DNA of 64,000 nucleotides from positions 7,246,501-7,310,500 of the forward strand of contig NZ_JACHIU010000001.1 of NCBI RefSeq assembly GCF_014207705.1, written 5' to 3'. Below, one piece after another: positions 8,059 through 16,700 of the stretch. Made by a program: the position numbers and the translations under genes. Below the pieces are notes generated by a model. The model saw only the letters and a list, made by a program, of their open reading frames with translations, was not told the DNA's origin and did not search any database. This DNA is from Sphaerisporangium rubeum. Its GTDB lineage: Bacteria > Actinomycetota > Actinomycetes > Streptosporangiales > Streptosporangiaceae. The stretch's first letter is position 1. Each line of letters starts with the position of its first letter.

Positions 8059-9084
8059 TCATCGCGGCGGCCCCGCGGCCGGGACGACGGCCGGACGGCA
8101 CGTCTCCACCGGGGTCGGCTCACCCATCGCCACGACGATCTTCCGGTCCCCGCGGAACGGGTCCCTGCCGTGCGCGGCGAGCACGTTGTCCACGAGCAGC
8201 ACGTCTCCCCGGGACCACTCCCTGCGGACCGTCGCCGCCTCGTACGCGTCGTTGATCGCGGCCACGTCCGCGCCGCCGAGCCGGCTGCCGTCGCCGAGCG
8301 CGGTGGCGAACGGCAGCCCGTCGGGACCGAACTCCGCGAGCAGGACGTCCCTGACGTCGGGATCGAGGGACCATTCGTTCCAGAAGGCGACGTGGTTGAA
8401 CCACACCTCCTCACCGGTCCGCGGATGGCGGATCAGCGCGGGACGCAGCTGCGTGGTGAACAGCCTGTCGTCGTCGAGCCACTGGTGCCCCACACGCTGC
8501 GCGGCGCAGTAGGCGGCGACCTCCGCACGCGAGTCCGCACCGAACGCGGCGCGCCAGCCGAGCGAGATGTGCTCGGAGTAGACGCGGTTCAGCAGCCACC
8601 CGTGTTCGCGGAACCGCGCGACCAGCTCCGGCGGCAGGTTCGCGAGTACCCGCCGGCAGTCCGTGACCGGGGTGGCGCCGCCGGCGAGCGGCGCCGTCAG
8701 GCAGCAGAACATCAGCACGCCGGGGAATGTCAGCGTGTAGCTGTTCTCGTTGTGCGGCCTGATGGCCTGGGACGAGGGAAGGTCGGTGGAGGAGAAGACG
8801 TCGTCGCCGAGCGCGCTGCGCGGCGTCGCCTTCTCCTTGTAGGAGGCTCTTTCGGCGACGAGCACGTCCCTGACCTCGGCGAAGTCCTGTGCGTCGTGGA
8901 TCGGCAGGCCGGCGAGATACAGCGCGCCGTGCTCGTCGAGTGCCTGCCGGATGCCGGAGCGCTCCTGGCGCAGCCATCGCAGGCAGTCGCCGAGTCCGGT
9001 CAGCGGCGGAACCTCGACCGCCACCGGTTCCCCGGGCCTGCGCAGGCACGTGACCCCGGGCCGCGAGTCGTTCAGCGTAGTCAT
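8059..9084 (-). CDS. SyrP/TauD-type Fe(II)/2-oxoglutarate dioxygenase
   Basis: This 341-residue enzyme shows the TauD/clavaminate-synthase fold. The HxE metal motif is in IRPHNENSYTL, the distal His in DNVLAAHGRDPFRGDRK, and the following Arg is placed to bind 2-oxoglutarate. Between them, FCCLTAPLAGGATPVTDCR is typical of SyrP-like members, which beta-hydroxylate aspartyl or other residues while tethered to an NRPS carrier domain. The gene directly precedes the adenylation-carrier didomain (ATGA-type contact at 8059-8062), which fits hydroxylation of the carrier-bound amino acid. No halogenase-type loss of the acidic metal ligand is seen: the Glu of HNEN is present. Confidence 0.85.
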   Translation of the reverse strand: MTTLNDSRPGVTCLRRPGEPVAVEVPPLTGLGDCLRWLRQERSGIRQALDEHGALYLAGLPIHDAQDFAEVRDVLVAERASYKEKATPRSALGDDVFSSTDLPSSQAIRPHNENSYTLTFPGVLMFCCLTAPLAGGATPVTDCRRVLANLPPELVARFREHGWLLNRVYSEHISLGWRAAFGADSRAEVAAYCAAQRVGHQWLDDDRLFTTQLRPALIRHPRTGEEVWFNHVAFWNEWSLDPDVRDVLLAEFGPDGLPFATALGDGSRLGGADVAAINDAYEAATVRREWSRGDVLLVDNVLAAHGRDPFRGDRKIVVAMGEPTPVETCRPAVVPAAGPPR

Positions 9085-9096
9085 CGTCTCTCCTAG

Positions 9097-9864
9097 TCAG
9101 GGAGTTCGTTCCAGCGCGGAAGCGGCCGTGCGGAACGAGGCCGGGAGCGTCCGCCACACGTCCGGCGTGTAGAAGTGGCCCCCGGGCAGCCGGTCGAGGT
9201 GGAACTCGGGGCCCGCCACGGCACGCCACTGGTTCCCCACCGCCGGATCGATCACCGGGTCGTCGGCGCCGTAGAGCACCTGGACGGCGGCGCCGGTCCG
9301 CGTGCCTGGCAGCGGCCGGTAGCTGTCGCGGACCCGGATGTCGGCCCGCATGAGCTCCACCGCCATCTCCCGCAGATCGGGGTCGTCGGCCGCGTAGTCG
9401 GGAAGCGAGCCTGTGGTGCGCATCCAGGCCATCAGCTCGGTCTCACCGTCCTCGATGCGCGGGAACCTGTCCCGGTCCGTCACGCCTCGGGAGGGTGCGT
9501 TGCACGAGGAGACGATCAGCAGGTCCGGGGCCGGCCCACCCGTCCGCTCGATCCGCGTGGCCACGTCGAACGCCATCCAGCCACCCATGCTGTGACCGAA
9601 CAGGACGTACGGCCGGTCGGCGACCGTACGCACGGCGGCGGTGGCGTCGGCGGCCAGTTCGTCCCACGAGGCCGCGAACGGCTCGGCGAAGCGGCCCTCG
9701 CGACCCGGGTAGCAGACCAGCGCCAGGTCGGTGTCCTCCGGCAGCGACCCGGCCCACGCGCGGTACGGCCCGGTGCCTCCGCCGCAGAAGCCGAGGCACA
9801 CCAGGACGCGTCCGGCGGACGACCGGCGCAGCGGCCGGATGACGGAGGTGCCCTGATCGATCAT
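9097..9864 (-). CDS. Type II thioesterase (alpha/beta hydrolase)
   Basis: This 255-residue alpha/beta hydrolase has the oxyanion-hole region CLGFCGGGTGPYRAWA, the nucleophile elbow FGHSMGGWMAF, an acidic residue in LYGADDPVI and the catalytic His in PGGHFYTPDV. These are hallmarks of external type II thioesterases that clear misprimed or stalled carrier domains in NRPS and PKS pathways. It lies between mbtH (2-bp gap) and the SyrP-like gene, as expected for an editing enzyme of the didomain protein. A chain-releasing role is also possible because no fused thioesterase is in view. Confidence 0.9.
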   Translation of the reverse strand: MIDQGTSVIRPLRRSSAGRVLVCLGFCGGGTGPYRAWAGSLPEDTDLALVCYPGREGRFAEPFAASWDELAADATAAVRTVADRPYVLFGHSMGGWMAFDVATRIERTGGPAPDLLIVSSCNAPSRGVTDRDRFPRIEDGETELMAWMRTTGSLPDYAADDPDLREMAVELMRADIRVRDSYRPLPGTRTGAAVQVLYGADDPVIDPAVGNQWRAVAGPEFHLDRLPGGHFYTPDVWRTLPASFRTAASALERTP

Positions 9865-9866
9865 CG

Positions 9867-10070
9867 TTACCTCCCGGCGGTGCGGGAGCTCTTGGGACGG
9901 ATGTCGGTCCACACGGCGTCGATGTGGTCGAGACAGCTCTGGCGGCTGCCGGGCCCGTGTGCGACGCGCCACCCCTGCGGCACACCGATGGATTCGGGCC
10001 ACAAAGAGCGTTGTTCCTCATCGTTGACCAGGACCAAATAGCGGGAATCCTCATTGTCGAACGGATTCAT
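9867..10070 (-). CDS. MbtH-like protein
   Basis: This 67-residue protein is the small chaperone-like partner that binds adenylation domains and supports their folding or activity. The conserved pattern is complete: MNPFDNEDSRYLVLVNDE, then QRSLWPES, PQGWRVAHG, and SCLDHIDAVWTDIRP with the expected tryptophans. It is the first gene of the long biosynthetic operon, preceded by an intergenic region with repeated heptamers. Its presence confirms that the free-standing adenylation domain at 6269-8041 is of the NRPS type rather than an acyl-CoA ligase. Confidence 0.96.
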   Translation of the reverse strand: MNPFDNEDSRYLVLVNDEEQRSLWPESIGVPQGWRVAHGPGSRQSCLDHIDAVWTDIRPKSSRTAGR

Positions 10071-10140
10071 TTCGCCTCCCGTGCGGAATCGATGAAACGA
10101 GCGTAAATGCGCCTCTGGCAGGCCGGCGGCGGTTGGAAGA

Positions 10141-10191
10141 GGCAGTTGAGCGGCAGTTCACCGCGGTGCGGCAGTTCTCAGTGCGGCAGTT
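10141..10191 (-). promoter_or_regulatory. Four AACTGCC heptamers upstream of the mbtH operon
   Basis: The 158-bp gap between the exporter and mbtH contains GGCAGTT (AACTGCC on the minus strand) four times, starting at 10141, 10152, 10170 and 10185. The first pair is 11 bp apart, one helical turn, as in SARP-type heptamer arrays; the others are 18 and 15 bp apart. Position just ahead of the operon's first gene suggests an activator-binding site for the pathway regulator. No clear -10/-35 pair was recognised. Confidence 0.45.
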
Positions 10192-10228
10192 TTCAGGCAC
10201 GACAAAACAACGGCCGGTCGGAAGGTTT

Positions 10229-11431
10229 TCAGGCGACGTTTATCTCGCGATGGTGACGGGCCAGCAAATGGCACGTCCACGCGCCTGCGACCAGCGAGAC
10301 AAGGCCGGACACGACGAAGACCACGGGAATTCCGGCCGTCGCGGCCAGCGCGCCGCCTGCCAGTGCGCCGAGCGGGATTCCCCCCCAGACGAGGGTTCTG
10401 TACGCGCCTTGCACGCGGCCGAACAACTGCTCGGGTATCAATGTCTGCCGCAGCGCCATGGTGAGAACGTTGCCGGTCATCACCAGCAGCGCGGCCAGTC
10501 CGTAAAGAGCGGTGGCGAGAAACGCGTTGCCGGTGAGACCCATGCCGGCCAGCGCCAAGGGGAACGTCAGCGAGACCAGCGCCAGGGTCCCGGCGCGGCC
10601 GAGGCGCGCGCTCAGCACCGGCGCCAGCAACCCACCGGCCAGACCGCCGACGCCGACGACGGCGAGGATGAACCCGTAGCCTCCCTCCGGGACGCGCAGC
10701 ACGTCGAGCGCGAAAAGGACGAGCACGGCGTTCGCCATGCTCTGCGCGGCGGACGTGACGGCGTTGGCGAGCGTGAGCCCCCGCAGGAACCGGTGTGAGG
10801 CGAGCCAGCGCACACCCGCGCGGATGTCGGACCCGATCGCCGCGCGCCGTTCTCCCGGCGGCCTGAAGGCACCGCCGACCGTCACCATCAGCGCCGCGGC
10901 CAGCGCGAACGCCAGAGCGTTCGCGAACAGCGGCGCGGCCACGAAGACGCCGAACAGCACGGCGCCGACGGGAGCGCCGACATAGGACTGGCCGCCGATC
11001 TCCGCGGTCGACAACATGCTGTTGCCGCGTTCGAGCTGGTCGCGGCGCACCACCATGGGGAGCATCGCACGTCCCGCGCTGTCGTAGACGGTCTCCGCGA
11101 CACCCACGGCGAACACCGCGACGTACAGCACCGCGATGTGCGTCCACCCCACCGCGCTGCCGACCGCCAGCACGCCGAAGGCCGCTCCCCGGAACAGGGT
11201 GGCGGTGACCAGCGCCGTCTTGCGGTCGTGCCGGTCGACGAGCGCGCCGACCGGCAGCGCGCACAGCAGCCACGGCAGGAACGCCAGCGTCGTCAGCGCG
11301 GAGATCGCCAAGGGGTCGCGGGTCAGCGTGGTGGCGAGCAACGGCAGAACCGTCCGGCCGATGCCGTCCGCCACGTTGGAGACCCCCGAGGAGATCAACA
11401 GGCGCCAGAACGCCGTGCCGTAGCCGCTCAT
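10229..11431 (-). CDS. MFS exporter
   Basis: This 400-residue protein has about twelve hydrophobic segments and the MFS loop signature LVDRHDRKTALV between helices 2 and 3. The N-terminal helix region (ISSGVSNVADGIGRTVLPLL) resembles the enterobactin-exporter (EntS) type of drug/siderophore exporter. The ATG overlaps the stop of the XRE/NB-ARC regulator (ATGA), so exporter and regulator are co-expressed. It likely exports the cluster product or gives self-resistance; the substrate is inferred from context only. Confidence 0.85.
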   Translation of the reverse strand: MSGYGTAFWRLLISSGVSNVADGIGRTVLPLLATTLTRDPLAISALTTLAFLPWLLCALPVGALVDRHDRKTALVTATLFRGAAFGVLAVGSAVGWTHIAVLYVAVFAVGVAETVYDSAGRAMLPMVVRRDQLERGNSMLSTAEIGGQSYVGAPVGAVLFGVFVAAPLFANALAFALAAALMVTVGGAFRPPGERRAAIGSDIRAGVRWLASHRFLRGLTLANAVTSAAQSMANAVLVLFALDVLRVPEGGYGFILAVVGVGGLAGGLLAPVLSARLGRAGTLALVSLTFPLALAGMGLTGNAFLATALYGLAALLVMTGNVLTMALRQTLIPEQLFGRVQGAYRTLVWGGIPLGALAGGALAATAGIPVVFVVSGLVSLVAGAWTCHLLARHHREINVA

Positions 11432-12747
11432 CGCCGCGCGTCCGCTGACCCCGCGAGCCGGCGCGGCCGCTCCGGGAGGCCGCGGTGGCGCGAGGAGACG
11501 GCCACGCCGAGCGGAGCGGTCCCCGCGCGCGACCTCTCCGCGCTCAGCAGCCGTACCAGCCCGAGCACCTCGAACCGCGCGCCGTCCTCGGTCACCGGCC
11601 GCACGACACCGCGGACGAGCAACCGCCGTACCAGGAGCGCGCACCTCACCACCGGCAGGCCGGTCATCGCGACGGCCTCCTCCACCGACCAGCCCCTGTC
11701 GAGCCTGGCGAGCCGGTCGAGCAGCGCGGTCTCGGCCGGGTCCAGTGCGTCCAGCACGTCCGTGAGAAGCCGGCGGATGTCGGCGTCGCCGCAGGGCCCC
11801 GACTGGAAGCTCAGCGGATCCGCCTGGATCCGCCTCAGCAGTGACCCGGGGTCGTACACCAGCAGCCAGGCCGCCGCCGCCTCGATCGGCGCGGGCAGGC
11901 CGTCCAGCAGCCGGCACAACTCCGCCGTGACCCGCGCGTTCGCGGCGTCCAGCCGGAGATCGGGACGGACCTGGCGCACGTGGCGGGTCAGGAGGCGGAC
12001 GGCGGGGACGGCGTCATGGCAGGTCCCGCGTTCCGGGACACCGAGCGGCCTCAAGGGGAACACGGTCTCGCCGGGAACGTCGAAGGAGGTCCGTGACGTG
12101 ATGAGGACGCGTAGCCGCCGGTAGTCGTGGAGCAGTGCCACGAGCGCGGCGAGACGCGACGGCGAGGGCTCGTAACCGTCGAGGACGAGCAGCGCCGGCT
12201 CGTCCTGCGCGGCGTGCTCCCCGGCGAGGCCGCCGAACTCGCCGGACCCGGCCCGCATGTCCTCCTCCTGTGTCCCCTCAGGCGGTCCCCGGCGCGCGGA
12301 CCGCCATCGCACCGGCAGATCACCGGCCGCGTCCAGCAGGTTGGCCACCTCGATCGCCGTCCTGGTCTTGCCGGCCATCGGGAGGCCGGTGATCGTCACC
12401 AGACGCTGTTCTCCTCTGGTGAGCAGGTCCACGAGCACGGCCGACTCGGACTCGCGGCCCACGAGTTCGTCCCACGACGCCGGTGGGACCGTCCACCCTT
12501 CCGCGGACCGCGGCGCGCACACCGGCGCGGCGCGTCCCGCCGCCGCGAAGTGCTCCCTGCTCCGTCCGGTGAGGCCGAGCCCGTCGGCGATCAACTCGAC
12601 CGTCCCCGGTCTCGGCCTGGACACCCGGCCCAGTTCGATGTCACGGATGGCCCGCACACTGACCGTCGCCAGATCGGCGAGCTGCCGCTGCGTGATGCCC
12701 CGTCTGGTGCGGCAGTGACGCAGAAGTTCCCCGAATCCGTCGTTCAT
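11428..12747 (-). CDS. XRE-type regulator with NB-ARC ATPase domain
   Basis: The first 70 residues are an XRE helix-turn-helix (LRHCRTRRGITQRQLADLAT, then VSVRAIRDIELGRVSRPRP). A STAND/NB-ARC region follows, opening with the Walker A-like loop TITGLPMAGKTRTAI and an acidic Walker B-like strand PALLVLDGYE; GLPAPIEAAAAWLL matches the later GLPLALxxAA motif. A winged-helix segment ends the protein and there are no C-terminal TPRs, making it short (439 residues) for the family. In GLPMAGKT the second Gly of the usual GxGGxGKT loop is replaced. The ATG at 12747 has a good GGAGAGG site. It is probably a ligand-gated regulator of the adjoining cluster, co-transcribed with the MFS exporter. Confidence 0.82.
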   Translation of the reverse strand: MNDGFGELLRHCRTRRGITQRQLADLATVSVRAIRDIELGRVSRPRPGTVELIADGLGLTGRSREHFAAAGRAAPVCAPRSAEGWTVPPASWDELVGRESESAVLVDLLTRGEQRLVTITGLPMAGKTRTAIEVANLLDAAGDLPVRWRSARRGPPEGTQEEDMRAGSGEFGGLAGEHAAQDEPALLVLDGYEPSPSRLAALVALLHDYRRLRVLITSRTSFDVPGETVFPLRPLGVPERGTCHDAVPAVRLLTRHVRQVRPDLRLDAANARVTAELCRLLDGLPAPIEAAAAWLLVYDPGSLLRRIQADPLSFQSGPCGDADIRRLLTDVLDALDPAETALLDRLARLDRGWSVEEAVAMTGLPVVRCALLVRRLLVRGVVRPVTEDGARFEVLGLVRLLSAERSRAGTAPLGVAVSSRHRGLPERPRRLAGSADARR

Positions 12748-12767
12748 GGTTCGCCTCTCCTGCGCCG

Positions 12768-12860
12768 TCAGTGCGGCAGCGGCCGGCCGGACGGCGTACG
12801 GAGGTCGAGTTCCGGGGCCGTTCCGGGCCGCCTGAGCGAGGTGCGGTGTATACGGCGCAT
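12768..12860 (-). CDS. Possible 30-residue peptide gene between the transthyretin-like gene and the regulator
   Basis: This short frame starts at an ATG 5 bp after the transthyretin-like gene's stop, with an AAAGGGTGAG ribosome-site-like sequence that includes that stop. It ends 20 bp before the regulator's ATG, filling the gap exactly. The peptide is Arg-rich at the N-terminus and ends LDLRTPSGRPLPH. Third codon positions are about 85% G/C, like real genes here. I do not recognise a family. It could be a small peptide or simply a spacer read-through. Confidence 0.4.
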   Translation of the reverse strand: MRRIHRTSLRRPGTAPELDLRTPSGRPLPH

Positions 12861-12865
12861 CTTTC

Positions 12866-13201
12866 TCACCCTTTCTGGTCGGTTCCATGCACGATCGTGT
12901 GTGAGTACGGCGTCACCAGCACCATGAAATGCAGTGGTTCGTCGGGATTCACGACCCTGAAACACGTGGAGATCTGCGGGAAAACGGGGAGTATTCCGAA
13001 CGACGCGTAGTAGGAGTCGATGTCGACGACGATCCGGAAAACCCCGCGGACGGCGGGAGGCGGCGGCCGCCAGAAGCGCAGGCAACCGCTCGCGTCCGTA
13101 CGTCCCGTGGCCGGCCGCTCCCACACCCCTTCCGACCTGGCCTGCAACCGGGCCGCGACTCCGTCGACCGGACGGCCCTGCGCGCAGTCGACGACCTTCA
13201 T
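12866..13201 (-). CDS. Transthyretin/5-hydroxyisourate-hydrolase-like small protein
   Basis: The roughly 111-residue protein follows the transthyretin-like fold pattern: MKVVDCAQGRPVDGVAARL at the N-terminus, GRTDASGCLRFW in the middle, VFRIVVDIDSYYASFG and a C-terminal VTPYSHTIVHGTD where true HIU hydrolases end in a YRGS tetrapeptide. The catalytic His/Arg set and the YRGS tail are altered, so uricolytic activity is unlikely. It sits upstream of the XRE/NB-ARC regulator on the same strand and opposite the secreted GPPWG peptide gene. Its role is unknown; a binding or sensing accessory is conceivable. A TTG at 13213, preceded closely by GGAGGAG, is an alternative start. Confidence 0.68.
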   Translation of the reverse strand: MKVVDCAQGRPVDGVAARLQARSEGVWERPATGRTDASGCLRFWRPPPPAVRGVFRIVVDIDSYYASFGILPVFPQISTCFRVVNPDEPLHFMVLVTPYSHTIVHGTDQKG

Positions 13202-13312
13202 CGTTATGCTCAAGGCTCCTCCAGGCCGGGCAGCGTTTGCACCGCGGAATGGCTCGCACCGGCTGCCGTCGTGCGGTGGAACCGGCGCGTGGCGCTCACG
13301 TTTTCCGCCGCC

Positions 13313-13389
13313 GCTATCACCGCGCTATCACCGCGCAAAACGGCGATGCCACGCCATCTCATTGAGGTGTCGCTTACCGCAGTGATAGC
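13313..13389. promoter_or_regulatory. Direct and inverted GCTATCAC repeats in the divergent promoter region
   Basis: GCTATCACCGC occurs twice back to back (13313-13323 and 13324-13334), an exact 11-bp direct repeat, and the reverse complement GTGATAGC recurs at 13382-13389. The sites lie between the minus-strand transthyretin-like/regulator operon and the plus-strand GPPWG peptide gene. Tandem repeats of one helical turn are the usual form of SARP binding sites, so control by the SARP at 13744 or the XRE regulator is inferred. A TTGACA hexamer follows at 13415. Confidence 0.5.
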
Positions 13390-13493
13390 CATCGTTTGGG
13401 GGCTGAGCGTTCAGTTGACATCACGAGACGGACCCCGGCCGAAGGGTCCGGCGGATCCCCGCGACAGGCGGCGGACGTCAGGGAGGTAACCAA

Positions 13494-13718
13494 ATGACCG
13501 GCACCACCATCCGGCATCACCTCGGCATCGCGGCCGTCCTCCTGGCGCTCGCCGGCGGCTGGGCCGCCTCGTCGCCGGCCGGTGCCGAGACCACCACGGT
13601 CACCGCGATGATCCAGCTCGACGGCCCGCCGTGGGGTGTCGCCGGTGAGCAGGAGCCGGCCGGTCCGCCGTGGGGTGTCGCGGATCCCGAGCAGCCGTCG
13701 GGTCCGCCGTGGGGCTGA
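13494..13718 (+). CDS. Secreted small peptide with three GPPWG repeats
   Basis: The 74-residue product begins with a Sec-type signal peptide (basic MTGTTIRHH, hydrophobic IAAVLLALAGGWAA, likely cleavage after Ala-Gly-Ala). The mature 43 residues end in three GPPWG units at an exact 13-residue (39-bp) period (13623, 13662, 13701), the first two followed by VA and the last being the C-terminus. There is no cysteine. GGGAGGT lies 7 bp before the ATG, an excellent ribosome site. It is divergent from the transthyretin-like/XRE operon and convergent with the SARP gene, 25 bp from its stop. No modification enzyme is adjacent. A secreted signalling peptide or pheromone precursor is my inference; the family is not known to me. 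Confidence 0.75.
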   Translation: MTGTTIRHHLGIAAVLLALAGGWAASSPAGAETTTVTAMIQLDGPPWGVAGEQEPAGPPWGVADPEQPSGPPWG

Positions 13719-13743
13719 CCGCCTCCAGCCCTGACCGCTCCCG

Positions 13744-16700
13744 TCAGTCCCGGTCGTCCGGCGGCGGCTCCGCGTCCAGCCTGGTGAGAGCCGCGCCGAT
13801 GTGCTCCGCCAGCACCAGGTCGATGCCGGCCGCCAGTTCCCTGGCCGCGCGCCACGAATCCTTCGCGGCCTCGGCACGGCCGGCCGCCTCGTGGACCCGG
13901 CCGGCGAGGTCCAGCACGCGGGCCTGCCACACCGCCGCGGAGCCGAGAGCCTCCAGCGCGCCGCGTGCCTCCTCCAGTCTCGACAGCGCCGCACCGGGCC
14001 GGCCCTGCGCGAAGTCGAGTTCGCCGAGGCCGAGCAGCACCCGGCCGCGGACGAGCAGATCCCCCGTCCGTCCGGCCAGCGCGTACGCCGCGTCGAGGTC
14101 GGCCTTCGCCTGAGCGAAGGCCTCCTGCCTGATCCGCGCGACACCCACACCGAGCAGTGCGTACGCCTGACCGACGATGTCGCCGACCATGTTGGCCGTC
14201 ACCTCGACGGACTTGAACGCCTCGATCGCGTCCTCCATCTGGTCCCTCAGCAGGTACAACTCCGCCAGCTCGTACTCCACCTGGGCCTGGACCCGCCGTG
14301 AGCCGGCCCTCCTGCACCTGACGAGCGCCTTGTGCAGACACGCACCCGCCAGGTCGAACCCCCGGCGATCCTTGTGGATCTTGGCCATCTCGAGCAGCAT
14401 GTGCGCCTCGCCGACCGGGTCGCCGGCCCTCTGGAAGTCGGTGAGCGCCTGCTCGTGACGCCGCATCGCGAGGTCGTACCGCCCCTCCAGGCGGTCGACG
14501 AACGCCAGCCCGCCGAGGGACAAGGCCCTGCCGTGCGCGTCCCCCAGCTCCTCGAACAGCCGCAGCGCCTGCGTCAGGCACCGCGACGCGTCCTTCAGCC
14601 GTCCTCTCAGGGCCAACGTGCCGAGCGAATACAACATGGCGGCCTCGCCACGGCGGTTGCCGGCGGCCCGGACCGCGGCGAGCGCGCACTCATGGGTTTC
14701 CCGCCAGTCGTCCACATGGGAACCCGCCTCGAACAGCGTGACCGACGTGATGGCCAGGTCCCAGCACAGTTCGTCGAGCCCGGCCTGACCGGCACGGAAC
14801 ACCGCGCTCACCAGCGCCGTGTGCTCGACCCTCAACCAGTCGAGCGGCTCGGCCAGCAGGACGTCCGCGGTGGTCGAGGGCAACGGCCACAACTCCGCGT
14901 CGCCATGCAGGACGCAGTAGTCGCCGCCGTACTCACGCCGATGGGCCTCCGCGGCGAGGAACAGCCAGCATCCGATGAGTCTGCGCAGCGACGCGACGCG
15001 TTCCCCCGTGGACTCCTCCTCCGCCAGCCGTTCCAAGGCGAAGATCCGCACCAGATCGTGGAGGTGGTAGCGGACCATTCCGTCCTCGTCGAGCCTGGCC
15101 TCCACCAGCCGTGCGTCGACCAGGCTCTCCAGCAGGTTCTCCGCGTGATGGACGTCGCAGTCGAGCAACGGCGCCGCCACCCAGGAGGCGAAACCGACCT
15201 GTCCGAGCTGTCCCAGCCTCATGAACAGCCGCCGGCGGTCGTCGTCCAGGCCGTCGAAGGAGAACGACAACGTCGCGCGGATGTTCACACCGTTGATGTC
15301 CAGCTCGTCCAGCCGCTGCCGCTCGTCCCTGAGCCTGCGCACCAGGTGACCGACCCGCCAGTGCGGCCGCGCCGCCAGCTTCGCCGCGGCGATGTTGAGC
15401 GCCAGCGGCAACCGGTCGCACAGCTCCACCAGGGTGCGGACCGAATCGGTCTCGACACCGGCGCGGTCCGCGCCGATCACCTCGGCCACGAGCGTCACAC
15501 CGGCTCTCTCGTCAAGCGCGCCGACCTCGAACTGGTACGCGCTGACCAGGCCGTTCAACCGGTTCCGCGTCGTGATGAGCACCGCGCACGTGGACGTTCC
15601 CGGCAGCAGCGGAGCCACCTGGCTCAGCGTCATGGCGTCGTCGATGACGATCAGGATCCTGCGTTCGGCGACCCAGCTCCGGTACATCGCGGCCCGGTCC
15701 TCCGTACCGGAGGGGATCATGTCGGGTGCCACGCCGAACGAACGCAGGATCTTCTCCAGCAGCCGTTCGGGAGCCTCCGTCCGCCCTCCCTCCATGTGGA
15801 ACGGCGCGAACAACTGCCCGTTCGGATAGCCCTCCCTGAGGATGTGCGCCGCGCGCAACGCCAGCGCCGTCTTCCCGACCCCGCCGATGCCGGTCAGCAC
15901 GACGACCGGCGCCGACGGGGACTCCCCCCGCGTGTCGTCGTCGTGCGACAACAGCGAGACGACGCGATTGAGAAGGTCCTCGCGACCCACCAGCTCCGCC
16001 GCCGCCGGCAACTGCCGCGGCACCGGCACGGCCGCCGTCCATCCGGCCTGCACCGCCGGGCTCTTGACCTCGGACGGAAGTTCGAGAGAGTCGTCTTCGA
16101 GCAGGATGGCCTGTTCGAGCTGCCGGAGCTCGCTCCCCGGATCCAGCCCCAGTTCCTCGAGCAGGATCTCCCTGCCCTCCCTGAACGTGTCCAGCGCCTC
16201 GGCCTGCCGTCCCGAACGGTAGAGAGCGATCATCAACTGCGCGCGCATCCGCTCTCTCAGCGGATGCTCCGCGACCAGTTCCCCCAGCTCGGCGATGACA
16301 TCACGATGCCGTCCGAGCTGGAGCTCGATGTCCAGGCAGTCCTCGAGGATCCTCAGCCGCGTCTCGTTCAGTCGTGTCGCCGCCGAACTCACGATCCGGC
16401 TCTCCACCCCCGCGAGCGCGGGCCCCCGCCACAACGACAACGCCGACCTGAAGTGCCCGGCCGCGTCCGGCAACCGGCCGTCACCCGCCGCCGCCGTCCC
16501 CACGGCCACCAGCTTCTCGAAGCGCGTCATGTCCAGCGCGTCGTCCGCCACCTCGATCACGTACCCGGGTGGCCGCGTGGAGATCAGTGCCTCGTCCCGT
16601 CCCTCTTCCAGCAGCCGCCGCAGCCCCGAGATGATCATCTGTAACTGGGTCCTGGCCGTCCGAGGCGGCTCCTCGTCCCACAGCGCCTCAAGCAACCGGT

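Noticed and set aside
6587-8512. 641-codon plus-strand frame across the NRPS gene
   Set aside because: It is antisense to a clear adenylation-carrier protein and reads through the 15-bp repeat; no ribosome site or domain.
12866-13201. Functional 5-hydroxyisourate hydrolase of purine breakdown
   Set aside because: The YRGS tail and catalytic residues are altered and no other uricolytic gene is nearby; called only transthyretin-like.
13494-13718. Lanthipeptide or other Cys-based RiPP precursor
   Set aside because: No Cys, a Sec signal peptide instead of a leader, and no modifying enzyme nearby. A signalling role fits better.
14332-16644. 770-codon plus-strand frame across the SARP gene
   Set aside because: Antisense artefact of GC bias; the minus-strand SARP-NB-ARC-TPR reading is unambiguous.
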